Positions 1-7,660 of a stretch of DNA of 64,000 nucleotides are shown here, piece by piece. The stretch is from Mycobacterium heidelbergense (GTDB taxonomy: Bacteria > Actinomycetota > Actinomycetes > Mycobacteriales > Mycobacteriaceae), in contig NZ_AP022615.1 in assembly GCF_010730745.1 (NCBI RefSeq), positions 2,294,001 to 2,358,000 on the forward strand, given 5' to 3'. The stretch's first letter is position 1; every line of letters begins with the position of its first letter. Made by a program: the position numbers and the translations under genes. Below the pieces are notes generated by a model, which made no database searches, had not been told where the DNA came from, and saw nothing but the letters and a program-made list of their open reading frames with translations.

Positions 1-177
1 GCGACGCGCTACCGGGATGCGGGAGGCAAGCCGCAGATCGCCGCCACGCTCAACGGCACGCTGGCCACCACCCGCTGGCTGGTCGCGATCCTGGAGAACC
101 ATCAACGGCCCGACGGCAGCGTGCGGGTGCCCGAGGCGCTGGTCCCATATGTCGGCACCGAGCTGCTGGAGCCTTAG
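1..177 (+). CDS. serS: Seryl-tRNA synthetase, C-terminal fragment (5' end outside window)
   Basis: The first 58 codons are open in frame 1 and end with TAG at 175-177. The peptide (TLNGTLATTRWLVAILENHQ..., ending PYVGTELLEP) has the class II synthetase motif 3 helix, in which the arginine after TLNGT... contacts ATP, followed by the usual short SerRS C-terminus. The enzyme charges tRNA-Ser in the cytoplasm. The next gene is convergent (stop at 282), and a GC-rich hairpin at 195-254 lies between them. Only the catalytic-domain tail is visible, so the N-terminal coiled-coil arm cannot be checked. Confidence 0.9.
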   Translation, partial: ATRYRDAGGKPQIAATLNGTLATTRWLVAILENHQRPDGSVRVPEALVPYVGTELLEP

Positions 178-194
178 GCGCTCAGGCGCCTGTC

Positions 195-254
195 GCGAGC
201 GTGCGCAAATGTACACGTGTGACGGCGTGTCGCTGAACAGACACGCACGCTCGC
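195..254. terminator. Hairpin between convergent serS and the DUF2834-like gene
   Basis: The 11-bp arms GCGAGCGTGCG (195-205) and CGCACGCTCGC (244-254) are perfectly complementary, with further partial pairing in the loop. The hairpin lies between two convergent stop codons (177 and 282), as expected for a bidirectional terminator. There is no U-run, so intrinsic termination is inferred. As I recall, similar sequences recur between mycobacterial genes. Confidence 0.5.
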
Positions 255-281
255 GCGCGGGAGGTGCCCCCAGCTCGCGCG

Positions 282-764
282 CTAGGCGTCCACCTTTTCG
301 CGGGTTTGGTCGTGCCGGTGCTGCCGCTCGATGGTGGCGAAGTAGAACGCAAACGCGAAGGCGAAGCTGGTGAACAGGCTGGACACGAAGTACAGCCACG
401 GTCGCCGCAGCCCCCGGCGATAGCCGTCGACGATCGTAAACAGCGGCAGCAGAATCACATTCGCGATCGTGTAGTCCTGGCTGGCGGAGCTGGCGGCCGG
501 GTTGGTGAACATCAGCCGGATGTAGTCCGCCCAGCTTCCGGGCCCCCAGATCGGGTTCGTCGACCCGCGCGCGTACTGCTGCACGAAGTGGACGTTGAAC
601 CACCAGCCCAGCACGACCGACGCGATGCCGACGACGTAATACACGCATTCCAGCGGGGAGAACATCGGTCCGCGGGCTGGCCGGGCGTAAACCTTCGGGT
701 TCGACGCGACGATCCATCCGATGACGGAAAGCCCGAGAACCGCGTGGACGAGAAGCGACACCAT
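282..764 (-). CDS. DUF2834-like small integral membrane protein (Rv3831-type)
   Basis: The 160-residue protein has about four hydrophobic segments: residues 1-20 (LLVHAVLGLSVIGWIV), 40-65, 95-110 (ANVILLPLFTIV) and 120-145 (YFVSSLFTSFAFAFAFYFA). It ends in a charged tail. Start ATG 762-764 is chosen because upstream in-frame codons run into the promoter and the opposing tetR start. It is divergent from the TetR gene at 835 and shares the operator at 791-812, so it is probably repressed by that regulator. The family resemblance is to DUF2834, whose biochemical function is unknown. The positional counterpart in M. tuberculosis would be Rv3831. Confidence 0.75.
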   Translation of the reverse strand: MVSLLVHAVLGLSVIGWIVASNPKVYARPARGPMFSPLECVYYVVGIASVVLGWWFNVHFVQQYARGSTNPIWGPGSWADYIRLMFTNPAASSASQDYTIANVILLPLFTIVDGYRRGLRRPWLYFVSSLFTSFAFAFAFYFATIERQHRHDQTREKVDA

Positions 765-790
765 GGCGGCAGTCTCACCCCCGCCCCGAA

Positions 791-812
791 GTTTTGTCAA
801 TATTGACAGAAC
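791..812. promoter_or_regulatory. TetR operator palindrome overlapping divergent -35 elements
   Basis: TGTCAATATTGACA (795-808) is a perfect 14-bp palindrome, extending to 22 bp (791-812) with a single mismatched pair. Each strand reads TTGACA, so the operator covers a possible -35 element for both divergent genes (start codons at 764 and 835). A near copy occurs at 1450-1471 before the FAD oxidoreductase. Binding by the adjacent TetR protein is inferred from position and symmetry. Confidence 0.7.
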
Positions 813-834
813 AATTCTTGGTACCTTCATTGCC

Positions 835-1461
835 ATGGTCCGGCCCGCGCAGACGGCGCGCAGCGAACGCACCCGGGAGGCGCTGCGGCAGGCCGCCCTG
901 GTGCGATTTTTGGCCCAGGGTGTCGAGGACACGTCGGCCGAGCAGATCGCGGCGGACGCCGGGGTATCGCTGCGCACGTTCTATCGCCACTTCCGGTCCA
1001 AGCACGACCTGCTGTTTGCCGACTACACCGGCCTGAACTGGTTTCGCGCCGCGTTGGACGCCCGGCCGGCCAATGAGCCGATCATCGATTCTGTGCAGTT
1101 GGCCATCTTCTCGTTTCCCTATGACGTTGAGGCCGTGACGAAAATCGCCGCCTTGCGGGGCGGCGAGCTCGACCCCGGGCGCATCGTCCGCCACATCCAG
1201 GAGGTCCAGGCCGACTTCGCCGACGCCATCCAGGCGCAGCTGCTGCGGCGTAGCTGTGTGGTCGACCCGGCGCCGGACGCGCGGTTGCGCACGGCGGTGA
1301 CCGCGCGCTGCGTCGCGGCGGCGGTGTTCGGCGCGATGGAGGTGTGGATGCTCGGCGGCGACCGGTCACTGGGCGAACTGGCGCGGGTATGCCACGTGGC
1401 ACTGGAATCCCTGCGGGCCGGCATCAGCGACGCCTGGGTACCGGACATAGTTTCGTCATAA
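835..1461 (+). CDS. TetR-family transcriptional repressor (Rv3830c-type)
   Basis: The 208-residue protein has an N-terminal TetR helix-turn-helix. The sequence ARSERTREALRQAA is followed by EQIAADAGVSLRTFYRHF, the recognition helix, and KHDLLFADY closes the domain near residue 60. The rest is an all-helical ligand or dimer domain. Start ATG 835 puts MVRPAQTARSERT at the N-terminus, directly downstream of the operator; the longer frame would run through the operator. Its stop (1459-1461) lies inside a second operator copy that precedes the FAD oxidoreductase. The layout suggests one ligand-responsive repressor controlling itself, the membrane protein and the oxidoreductase. The inducer is unknown. 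Confidence 0.88.
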   Translation: MVRPAQTARSERTREALRQAALVRFLAQGVEDTSAEQIAADAGVSLRTFYRHFRSKHDLLFADYTGLNWFRAALDARPANEPIIDSVQLAIFSFPYDVEAVTKIAALRGGELDPGRIVRHIQEVQADFADAIQAQLLRRSCVVDPAPDARLRTAVTARCVAAAVFGAMEVWMLGGDRSLGELARVCHVALESLRAGISDAWVPDIVSS

Positions 1462-1471
1462 TTGACAAAAC
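1450..1471. promoter_or_regulatory. Second TetR operator, overlapping the tetR stop codon
   Basis: The 22-bp imperfect palindrome centred on TCATAATTGA matches the operator at 791-812 in size and most positions. It again contains TTGACA and is followed shortly by GGTAC, as the first copy is. It lies 40 bp before the oxidoreductase start and overlaps the TAA at 1459-1461. This supports co-regulation of all three genes by the TetR protein. Confidence 0.65.
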
Positions 1472-1510
1472 TTTGGGTACATGCCAGCCTGCATTCGTGG
1501 AGGTCTGGAG

Positions 1511-3073
1511 ATGACCGGGTTTGACGCGATCGTTATCGGCGCGGGCCACAACGGGCTGGCCGCCGCGGTGCTGCTGCAGAAGGCGGGGCTGCGGACCGTG
1601 TGCCTGGACGCCAAGCTCTACGCCGGTGGAATGGCTTCCACGGTAGAGCTTTTCGACGGCTACCGGTTCGAGATCGCCGGGTCGGTGCAGTTCCCGACGT
1701 CGTCGGTCGTCGTCGAGGCGCTCGGCCTGGACACCCTGCCGACGATCGACCTGGACGTGATGTCGGTGGCGCTGCGTGGCGTGGGTGACGATCCGCTGGT
1801 CCAGTACAGCGACCCGATCAAGTTGTTCACCCACCTCAACGAGGTGCACGGGGCGGACGCCGTCAACGGGATGGCGGGGCTGATGGCCTGGAGCCAGGCG
1901 CCGACCCGGGCGCTGGGCCGGTTCGAAGCCGGGACGCCGCCCAAGACCTTCGACGAGATGTATGCCTGCGCCACAAACGAATTCGAACGCTCGGCCATCG
2001 ACGACATGCTGTTCGGTTCGGTCACCGACGTGCTGGACCGCTACCTTCCGGACCGCGAAAAGCACGGCGCGTTGCGCGGCTCGATGACCGTGCTGGCCGT
2101 CAACACGCTCTATCGCGGGCCGGCCACGCCCGGCAGCGCGGCCGCGCTCGCCTTCGGGCTGGGCGTTCCCGACGGGGACACCATGCAGATGAAGAAGCTG
2201 CGCGGCGGCATCGGGGCGCTCACGGCGCATCTGTGCGAGCTGCTGGAAAGCCACGGCGGTGAGGTGCGGCTGCGGACCAAGGTCACCGAGATCCTGGTCG
2301 CCGACGGCCGGGTGACTGGCGTGCGCACCGAGGCGGGGGACACGCTGACCGCGCCGATCGTCGTCTCCGGGATCGCGCCCGACGCCACGCTCAACGAGCT
2401 AATCGACCCGGCCGCTTTGCCCGCGGATATCCGGGAACGTTATGCCCGCATCGACCACCGCGGCAGCTACCTGCAGATGCACTTCGCGCTGGACGAGGCC
2501 CCCAGCTTTGCCGCGCCCTACGAGGCGCTCAACGACCCGGCCATGCAGGCGTCGATCGGCCTGTTCTGCACGCCGGAGGAAGTCCAGCGGCAGTGGGAGG
2601 ACTGCCGGCGCGGGATCGTTCCGGCCGACCCGACGGTGGTGTTGCAGATCCCGTCGCAGAACGACCCGGATCTGGCCCCCGAGGGCAAGCACGCCGCGTC
2701 GGCGTTCGCGCTGTGGTTCCCGATCGAGGGCGGGGCCGACTATGGCCAAACGAAGGTCGAGATGGGGCAGCGGGTGATCGACAAGATCACCCGGCTCGCA
2801 CCGAATTTCGAGCGCAGCATCATCCGGCACACCACGTTCACGCCCAAGCACATGGGTGTGATGTTCGGGGCGCCCGGTGGCGACTACTGCCATGGGCTGT
2901 TGAACCCCGACCAGATCGGCCCGAACCGGCCGGGCCCGAAAGGGTTCGTCGGCCAGCCGATCCCGATCGGCGGGTTGTACCTGGGCAGCGCGGGCTGCCA
3001 CGGCGGGCCGGGGATCACCTTTATTCCCGGCTACAACGCGGGCCACGCGGCACTGACCGATATGGGCCGCTAG
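1511..3073 (+). CDS. FAD-dependent oxidoreductase, phytoene desaturase-like (Rv3829c-type)
   Basis: The 520-residue protein has an N-terminal dinucleotide-binding fold (DAIVIGAGHNGLAAAVLL, GxGxxG at residues 9-14) followed by an acidic strand end. Near the C-terminus is the typical FAD-contact region GGLYLGSAGCHGGPGITFIPGYNAG. This is the layout of the phytoene desaturase/all-trans-retinol saturase group of flavoproteins. Start ATG 1511 is chosen because AGGTCTGGAG precedes it; an in-frame ATG at 1481 lies between operator and RBS. The substrate is unknown. The upstream operator predicts control by the neighbouring TetR. M. tuberculosis Rv3829c is the positional counterpart. Confidence 0.85.
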   Translation: MTGFDAIVIGAGHNGLAAAVLLQKAGLRTVCLDAKLYAGGMASTVELFDGYRFEIAGSVQFPTSSVVVEALGLDTLPTIDLDVMSVALRGVGDDPLVQYSDPIKLFTHLNEVHGADAVNGMAGLMAWSQAPTRALGRFEAGTPPKTFDEMYACATNEFERSAIDDMLFGSVTDVLDRYLPDREKHGALRGSMTVLAVNTLYRGPATPGSAAALAFGLGVPDGDTMQMKKLRGGIGALTAHLCELLESHGGEVRLRTKVTEILVADGRVTGVRTEAGDTLTAPIVVSGIAPDATLNELIDPAALPADIRERYARIDHRGSYLQMHFALDEAPSFAAPYEALNDPAMQASIGLFCTPEEVQRQWEDCRRGIVPADPTVVLQIPSQNDPDLAPEGKHAASAFALWFPIEGGADYGQTKVEMGQRVIDKITRLAPNFERSIIRHTTFTPKHMGVMFGAPGGDYCHGLLNPDQIGPNRPGPKGFVGQPIPIGGLYLGSAGCHGGPGITFIPGYNAGHAALTDMGR

Positions 3074-3138
3074 CCATACCGCCGAACGTGAACTGAGGGC
3101 GAGTTTTTCGCGATTTTTCAACCCTGACGTCACGCTCG

Positions 3139-3200
3139 GCGAGGGGAAGGGGCAGGGTGCGCGAGGGGAAGGGGCAGGGCGGGCGAGGGGAAGCGACAGG
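3139..3200 (+). repeat. Three-copy 22-bp direct tandem repeat
   Basis: GCGAGGGGAAGGGGCAGGG starts at 3139, 3161 and, degenerated, at 3183, giving a 22-bp period. It is purine-rich on the + strand and lies between two convergent stop codons (3073 and 3207). It could vary in copy number between strains. No regulatory role is visible. Confidence 0.8.
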
Positions 3201-3206
3201 CGAAAA

Positions 3207-3551
3207 CTAGCCGCGCCGGCTCAGCAGCTCGTCCAGCACGGCAAGGAACTCCTCCGGGCGCGCCGGCGTGAAGGCGGGACGCAGCCGGTGTCCCGGCACG
3301 TCCAACGTGATCAGCGTCGCCTTGAACGGGCGTTGCACGTCCAGGGGAAGCCAGCGGTGGAAGTCGGAGCTGCCCCAGATGCGGAACCGCTGCATGAACA
3401 GGCCCAACGCCTCGGCTTTGTATCCGCGGATCGTGTCCAGGGCGATGACCTTCGATGTGCCGGAAGGAAAGTGGTAGCGGCGCAAGGTGATCGCCGCCTG
3501 ATCCAGTTGAACCAGGCCGTCATCGTAGGACGGGCCGTAGGTCGCGTTCAT
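3207..3551 (-). CDS. Small conserved protein coupled to the MBL/Rieske gene (Rv3819-type)
   Basis: The 114-residue protein has no signal peptide or membrane segment. It is rich in basic and aromatic residues (LRRYHFPSGTSKVIALDTIRGY, FRIWGSSDFHRWLPLD) and looks like a compact beta-rich domain. Its start ATG (3549-3551) overlaps the stop of the upstream MBL/Rieske gene as ATGA, which implies translational coupling and a shared function. M. tuberculosis has Rv3819 in the same place relative to Rv3818. The function is unknown. Confidence 0.75.
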   Translation of the reverse strand: MNATYGPSYDDGLVQLDQAAITLRRYHFPSGTSKVIALDTIRGYKAEALGLFMQRFRIWGSSDFHRWLPLDVQRPFKATLITLDVPGHRLRPAFTPARPEEFLAVLDELLSRRG

Positions 3552-5122
3552 TTCCGTGAGCTTCGCAGCTGGTGGCCCCGAGCGGTCAGGCAGTGGCCAT
3601 CGTCCAATCGCCACTGCCACCCGTGCAGGTTACAGGTCAACGTGTTCCCCTCCACCACACCGAATCTCGACAGGTCGGCCTTGAGGTGGGGGCAACGACG
3701 CTGAATCTCCCAGCCGTCCAGCGTGATCGACGCCGAGTCGTCGTGGGTCTCGGCGAACCACCCGTCGGCGTAGGCGATCCGTTCGTCGGTCAGGCACTTG
3801 AAGAACGTGTACAGGTATTCGTTGTAACCGCCCACCCGCCAGGCCGTGAAGCGGGTGGACAAGAAGATGGTGTTGACCCAGTCCGGTTCGCGATCGCGCA
3901 GGACGGTGCGGACCAGCTCCGGCGCTATGGCGAAGCCGTAGCGGACCTTCTCGTCGGGAATCCGTTCGCGCACAGCACGTTTCGGGAAGTCTAAGATCAC
4001 CTTCTCGGGACCGATGACGAGCTCGACGGGGGAGCCGATGCCGTCGCAGATCTCGTCGCTTTGCAGCATGATCGGCTCGAACAGCGCGCGGAGTTGTTCC
4101 AGCAGTGGCTCGCCGGCGGCCGGGGCCCAGCTGGCCCGCTCGGCGGCCAGGACGGGCGCCATCCGGTCGGCGTAGTCGGCGATGTAGGCCGCCTTGCCGG
4201 TGGTGAAGATGGCCTCGACGCCCCCGCAAGCGGGGGGTGCCCCCAGGTCGGCCGGCAGCGGATGGGTCAGCGAATTCAACGCCGCGCCAGTGAAGTCCGC
4301 AACCGATCCAGGGACCATCAGCAGGCCGCGATCGTGCCCGTGCGTGCGCATCTGATCCAGGAACACCATCTGGTCGGGAAAGATGTTGGCCGGGTCGCCG
4401 CGGTCGTCGTTGAGGTGGCGCAACTCGGGGTCCAAAAAGCACGGCGGCCCCGCCGACGGCACCACCCAGGTCGCCCCGACCTGGGCGATGTACTGACGGG
4501 CGCGGTCCATCTGCCGTTGCCGTTTCTGGATGCCGAACGACTCTTTGGCGCGGGCCGGCATGTCGTAGACCATCGGGTACCAGATCGCCCCGGAGTACTG
4601 CAGCAGATGCACATCCACGTGGCCGAACTCGGCCGCCAGCACGTCCAGGTCGACCGGCCGGGCGTCGTTCATGTTGAAAAGCGTTGTCGTGCCGTCGGAA
4701 ACGACCAGTGCGGAATCGCCGATCGGGCCGTCGGCCGGGGCCCGAAGGGCGATGATCATGAAGTCGAGGTCGCCCTTGGGTCCGCTGACCCGGTGCTTGA
4801 CCGAGTCGGTGGTCTCAAGGAAACGATGGAAGCCTATCTTCTGCAACGCATTTCGCAGGTCTGGCACCGGAAAGTCGGGCAGCAGCACCACCGCGTCCTT
4901 GTTGACGTGCTCGGCCAGGTTCCTCGCGTCGAAGTGGTCCTTGTGCAGGTGGGAGACGTACAGGTAGTCGCAGTCACCCAACTTGTCCCAGTCGAGCGCG
5001 CTGTTGTCCGGGAAGGGGAACCAGGACGCGAAGTAGGCGGGATTGACCCAGGGGTCGCACAGGATGTTGCCCGCGTGGGTCTGGATCAGAAATCCGGCGT
5101 GGCCTACGCTCGTGACCTGCAC
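3548..5122 (-). CDS. Metallo-beta-lactamase-fold protein with C-terminal Rieske domain (Rv3818-type)
   Basis: This 524-residue two-domain protein has an N-terminal MBL fold with the metal motif HLHKDHFD (about residues 58-65) and a preceding DPWVNP strand, as in the UlaG/RomA-like group. The C-terminus has a Rieske [2Fe-2S] site: CPHL near residue 476, then CNLHGWQW about 20 residues on. The combination suggests a cytoplasmic redox hydrolase or hydroxylase; the substrate is unknown. Residues about 291-302 (DLGAPPACGGVE) are encoded by a palindromic repeat and look like an in-frame insertion. It is divergent from the first acyltransferase (5276). Confidence 0.85.
   Translation of the reverse strand: MQVTSVGHAGFLIQTHAGNILCDPWVNPAYFASWFPFPDNSALDWDKLGDCDYLYVSHLHKDHFDARNLAEHVNKDAVVLLPDFPVPDLRNALQKIGFHRFLETTDSVKHRVSGPKGDLDFMIIALRAPADGPIGDSALVVSDGTTTLFNMNDARPVDLDVLAAEFGHVDVHLLQYSGAIWYPMVYDMPARAKESFGIQKRQRQMDRARQYIAQVGATWVVPSAGPPCFLDPELRHLNDDRGDPANIFPDQMVFLDQMRTHGHDRGLLMVPGSVADFTGAALNSLTHPLPADLGAPPACGGVEAIFTTGKAAYIADYADRMAPVLAAERASWAPAAGEPLLEQLRALFEPIMLQSDEICDGIGSPVELVIGPEKVILDFPKRAVRERIPDEKVRYGFAIAPELVRTVLRDREPDWVNTIFLSTRFTAWRVGGYNEYLYTFFKCLTDERIAYADGWFAETHDDSASITLDGWEIQRRCPHLKADLSRFGVVEGNTLTCNLHGWQWRLDDGHCLTARGHQLRSSRK
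4220..4246. repeat. Palindromic repeat inside the MBL/Rieske coding sequence
   Basis: The unit CCCCCGCAAGCGGGGGGTG followed by CCCCC contains nested palindromes. The same module (CCCCCGCAAGCGGG plus GGTGCCCCC) recurs inside the Rv3779-like gene near 57624-57671, and GGGAGGTGCCCCC occurs at 259-271. It is in frame in the host gene. Confidence 0.6.
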
Positions 5123-5275
5123 AAATGCCTTTCGCTGAGGACATGGGGCCCGTTGACGGCTAACGGCTTGTCAGCCCCCGAGCTTAGCGCGAGGCCGCAT
5201 CTTCGGCCTCGGCAAGGACGCGGGCCGCCTCTTTTCGGCACTTGAGGCGGCTCACGGTCGAGGGCATTAGGCTGA

Positions 5276-6052
5276 ATGGCTGTGGAACCGGCATACGGGA
5301 CTGCCATTCAGCTCGCCCGCTTGATTTGGCGCATACAGGGTCTCAAGATCACGGTCGAGGGCGTCGAAAACCTACCGAAAACCGGTGGCGCCGTCATCGC
5401 CATCAACCACACCGGCTACCTGGACTTCACCTTCGCGGGTTTGCCCGCCTACCAGCAGGGCCTTGGTCGCAAGGTGCGGTTCATGGCCAAGCAGGAGGTG
5501 TTCGACCACAAGATCACCGGGCCGATCATGCGCAGCCTGCGGCATATCCCCGTCGATCGGCAAGACGGGGCCGCGTCATACGAAGCCGCCGTCAGGAACC
5601 TGAAGGACGGCGAGCTCGTCGGCGTCTACCCCGAAGCCACGATCAGCCGCAGCTTCGAGATCAAGGAGTTCAAGTCCGGGGCCGCCCGGATGGCCGTCGA
5701 GGCCGGGGTGCCGATCGTCCCGCTCATCGTCTGGGGCGCGCAGCGAATCTGGACCAAGGGCCACCGCAAGAAGCTGTTGCGGCCGAAGGTCCCGATCATC
5801 GTGCTCGTCGGCGAACCGATCGAACCGACGCTGGCCATCGAGGAATTGAAGGGGCTGTTGCACTCGCGGATGCAGCATTTGCTGGAGCGAGCCCAGGAAC
5901 ACTATGGACCGCATCCGGCCGGCGAGTTCTGGGTGCCGCGCCGGCTGGGCGGCGGTGCCCCGTCGTTAGCTGAAGCGGCTCGCATGGACGCCGAGGAGGC
6001 GGCCGCGCGGGCGGCCCGCCGCGCCCAGGCCACCGGGGCGGCGGAGCAGTAA
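5276..6052 (+). CDS. PlsC-family acyltransferase, copy 1 (Rv3816c-type)
   Basis: This 258-residue 1-acylglycerol-3-phosphate acyltransferase-type protein has the catalytic HX4D motif in INHTGYLDF (about residues 43-51). The acceptor-phosphate motif appears as VYPEATISRSFE, with a further PLIVWGAQR motif. It would transfer an acyl chain to a lysophospholipid-like acceptor at the membrane. It is the first of three tandem paralogues with the same C-terminal signature (PHPAGEFWVPRRLGGGAP). No strong Shine-Dalgarno precedes ATG 5276. The next gene starts 4 bp after its stop, so the three form one operon. Confidence 0.88.
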   Translation: MAVEPAYGTAIQLARLIWRIQGLKITVEGVENLPKTGGAVIAINHTGYLDFTFAGLPAYQQGLGRKVRFMAKQEVFDHKITGPIMRSLRHIPVDRQDGAASYEAAVRNLKDGELVGVYPEATISRSFEIKEFKSGAARMAVEAGVPIVPLIVWGAQRIWTKGHRKKLLRPKVPIIVLVGEPIEPTLAIEELKGLLHSRMQHLLERAQEHYGPHPAGEFWVPRRLGGGAPSLAEAARMDAEEAAARAARRAQATGAAEQ

Positions 6053-6056
6053 ACCG

Positions 6057-6824
6057 ATGGCGGAGCCAACCTTTCGCGCTCTCGAGGTCCTGGCCCAGCT
6101 GGCGGTTGCGGCGACCGGCAGCCGCATCACTTATAACGGCGAGGAGAACATCCCCGACCGGGGCGGGGCCGTGATCGCGATCAACCACACCGGCTACGTC
6201 GACTTCCTGCCCGCCGCGTTGGCCGTGCATCGCCAACGCCGTCGGCTTAGGTTCATGATCAAGGCCGAGATGCAAAAGGTGAAAGTGGTCAACTTCCTGA
6301 TCAGGCACACCCGCACGATTCCGGTGGACCGTGGCGCCGGGGCGGATGCCTACGCGGTGGCCGTGGCGCGGCTGCGCGAGGGAGAGCTGGTCGGGGTCTA
6401 CCCTGAGGCCACAATCAGCCGCAGCTTCGAGCTCAAGGAATTCAAAACGGGGGCGGCCCGGATGGCGATCGACGCCAACGTCCCGATCGTGCCGCTCATC
6501 GTCTGGGGCGCGCAGCGGATCTGGACCAAGGACCATCCGCGACACATAGGCCGCCACAAAATGCCGATCACCGTGCAGGTGGGCGTGCCGTTAAAGGCCG
6601 ACGAAGACATCGCCCGCACCAATGCCGCGCTGCGTGAATCGATGACCGCGCTGCTGCACCGGGCGCAGGAGCGGTATCCGCATCCGGCCGGCGCCTACTG
6701 GGTGCCGCGCCGGCTCGGCGGCGGCGCCCCGACGTTGACCGAGGCGGCCCAGATAGAGGCCGACGAGGCCGCGGCGCGGTCGGCGCGAAAGGCCGCTCAC
6801 CGTACCCCGCATCGGTCGCGATAG
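6057..6824 (+). CDS. PlsC-family acyltransferase, copy 2 (Rv3815c-type)
   Basis: This 255-residue paralogue of the preceding gene has HX4D in INHTGYVDF (about residues 42-50). It also has VYPEATISRSFELKEFKTG, PLIVWGAQRIWTKDHP and the terminal PHPAGAYWVPRRLGGGAP block. It starts 4 bp after the upstream stop, so it is co-transcribed. As for its neighbours, a phospholipid or glycolipid acyltransferase role follows from the family; the acceptor is unknown. Confidence 0.88.
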   Translation: MAEPTFRALEVLAQLAVAATGSRITYNGEENIPDRGGAVIAINHTGYVDFLPAALAVHRQRRRLRFMIKAEMQKVKVVNFLIRHTRTIPVDRGAGADAYAVAVARLREGELVGVYPEATISRSFELKEFKTGAARMAIDANVPIVPLIVWGAQRIWTKDHPRHIGRHKMPITVQVGVPLKADEDIARTNAALRESMTALLHRAQERYPHPAGAYWVPRRLGGGAPTLTEAAQIEADEAAARSARKAAHRTPHRSR

Positions 6825-6838
6825 GGGAGGGAGAAGGA

Positions 6839-7624
6839 ATGGCAGAGCCGTTTTACCGGTTGGGGGAGTGGATCGTTCCGCCGGTCGTCGCGATGCAGGG
6901 AACCAAGTTCACGTTTCGCGGCCTGGAGAACATTCCCGCGCGGGGCGGGGCCATCCTTGCCCAGAACCACACCAGCTACCTCGACTGGCTCCCGCCGCTG
7001 TTCGCCGTGCGGGAGCGCGGCCGGCGCATGTACTTCATGATCAAGGCCGAAATGGCCGACGTGAAGGCCGTCAACTATGTGATCAAGCACGCCCGGCTGA
7101 TTCCGGTGGACCGCAGGTCGGGACACGACGCTTTCGAGGTGGCGGTGGAGCGCCTGCGTGCGGGTGAACTCATCGGGATGCATCCCGAGGCCACGATCAG
7201 CCGCAGCTACGAGCTCAGGGAGTTCAGGACCGGGGCCGCGAGGATGGCGCTGGAGGCGCAGGTGCCGATAGTTCCGATGATCGTCTGGGGTGCCCACCGG
7301 ATTTGGCCCAAGGATCGCCCAAAGAAGGTGTTCCGCAACAAGGTTCCGGTCACCGTGGCCGCCGGCCCGCCGCTTCCGCCGCAGGGCACGGCCGAGGAAC
7401 TCAACGCCGTGCTGCGGCAAGCGATGAATGAGTTGCTGTACCGGGTGCAGGAGGACTATCCGCATCCCGAGGGCGAGCTCTGGGTGCCGCGACGGCTGGG
7501 TGGCGCCGCACCGACCCAGGAAGATTCTCGGGCAATCCGTTTGGCCGAATTGCAGGAGCGGCTGGAAAAGTACGGCAGCGACGGGGTGACGCGGCCCGGG
7601 CACAACCAATCCGGATTGCATTGA
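6839..7624 (+). CDS. PlsC-family acyltransferase, copy 3 (Rv3814c-type)
   Basis: The 261-residue protein has HX4D in QNHTSYLDW (about residues 42-50), MHPEATISRSYE and MIVWGAHRIWPKDRP. A strong purine-rich RBS (GGGAGGGAGAAGGA) precedes ATG 6839, unlike the two upstream copies, so it may be translated more strongly. It is more diverged than copies 1 and 2, with Ser for Gly in the HX4D loop and Met for Val before HPEAT, which suggests a different acceptor. It ends 36 bp before the HAD gene. Confidence 0.88.
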   Translation: MAEPFYRLGEWIVPPVVAMQGTKFTFRGLENIPARGGAILAQNHTSYLDWLPPLFAVRERGRRMYFMIKAEMADVKAVNYVIKHARLIPVDRRSGHDAFEVAVERLRAGELIGMHPEATISRSYELREFRTGAARMALEAQVPIVPMIVWGAHRIWPKDRPKKVFRNKVPVTVAAGPPLPPQGTAEELNAVLRQAMNELLYRVQEDYPHPEGELWVPRRLGGAAPTQEDSRAIRLAELQERLEKYGSDGVTRPGHNQSGLH

Positions 7625-7660
7625 CGACTGCACAGGGCGGATCGTCTCAAGGACCCCGAA

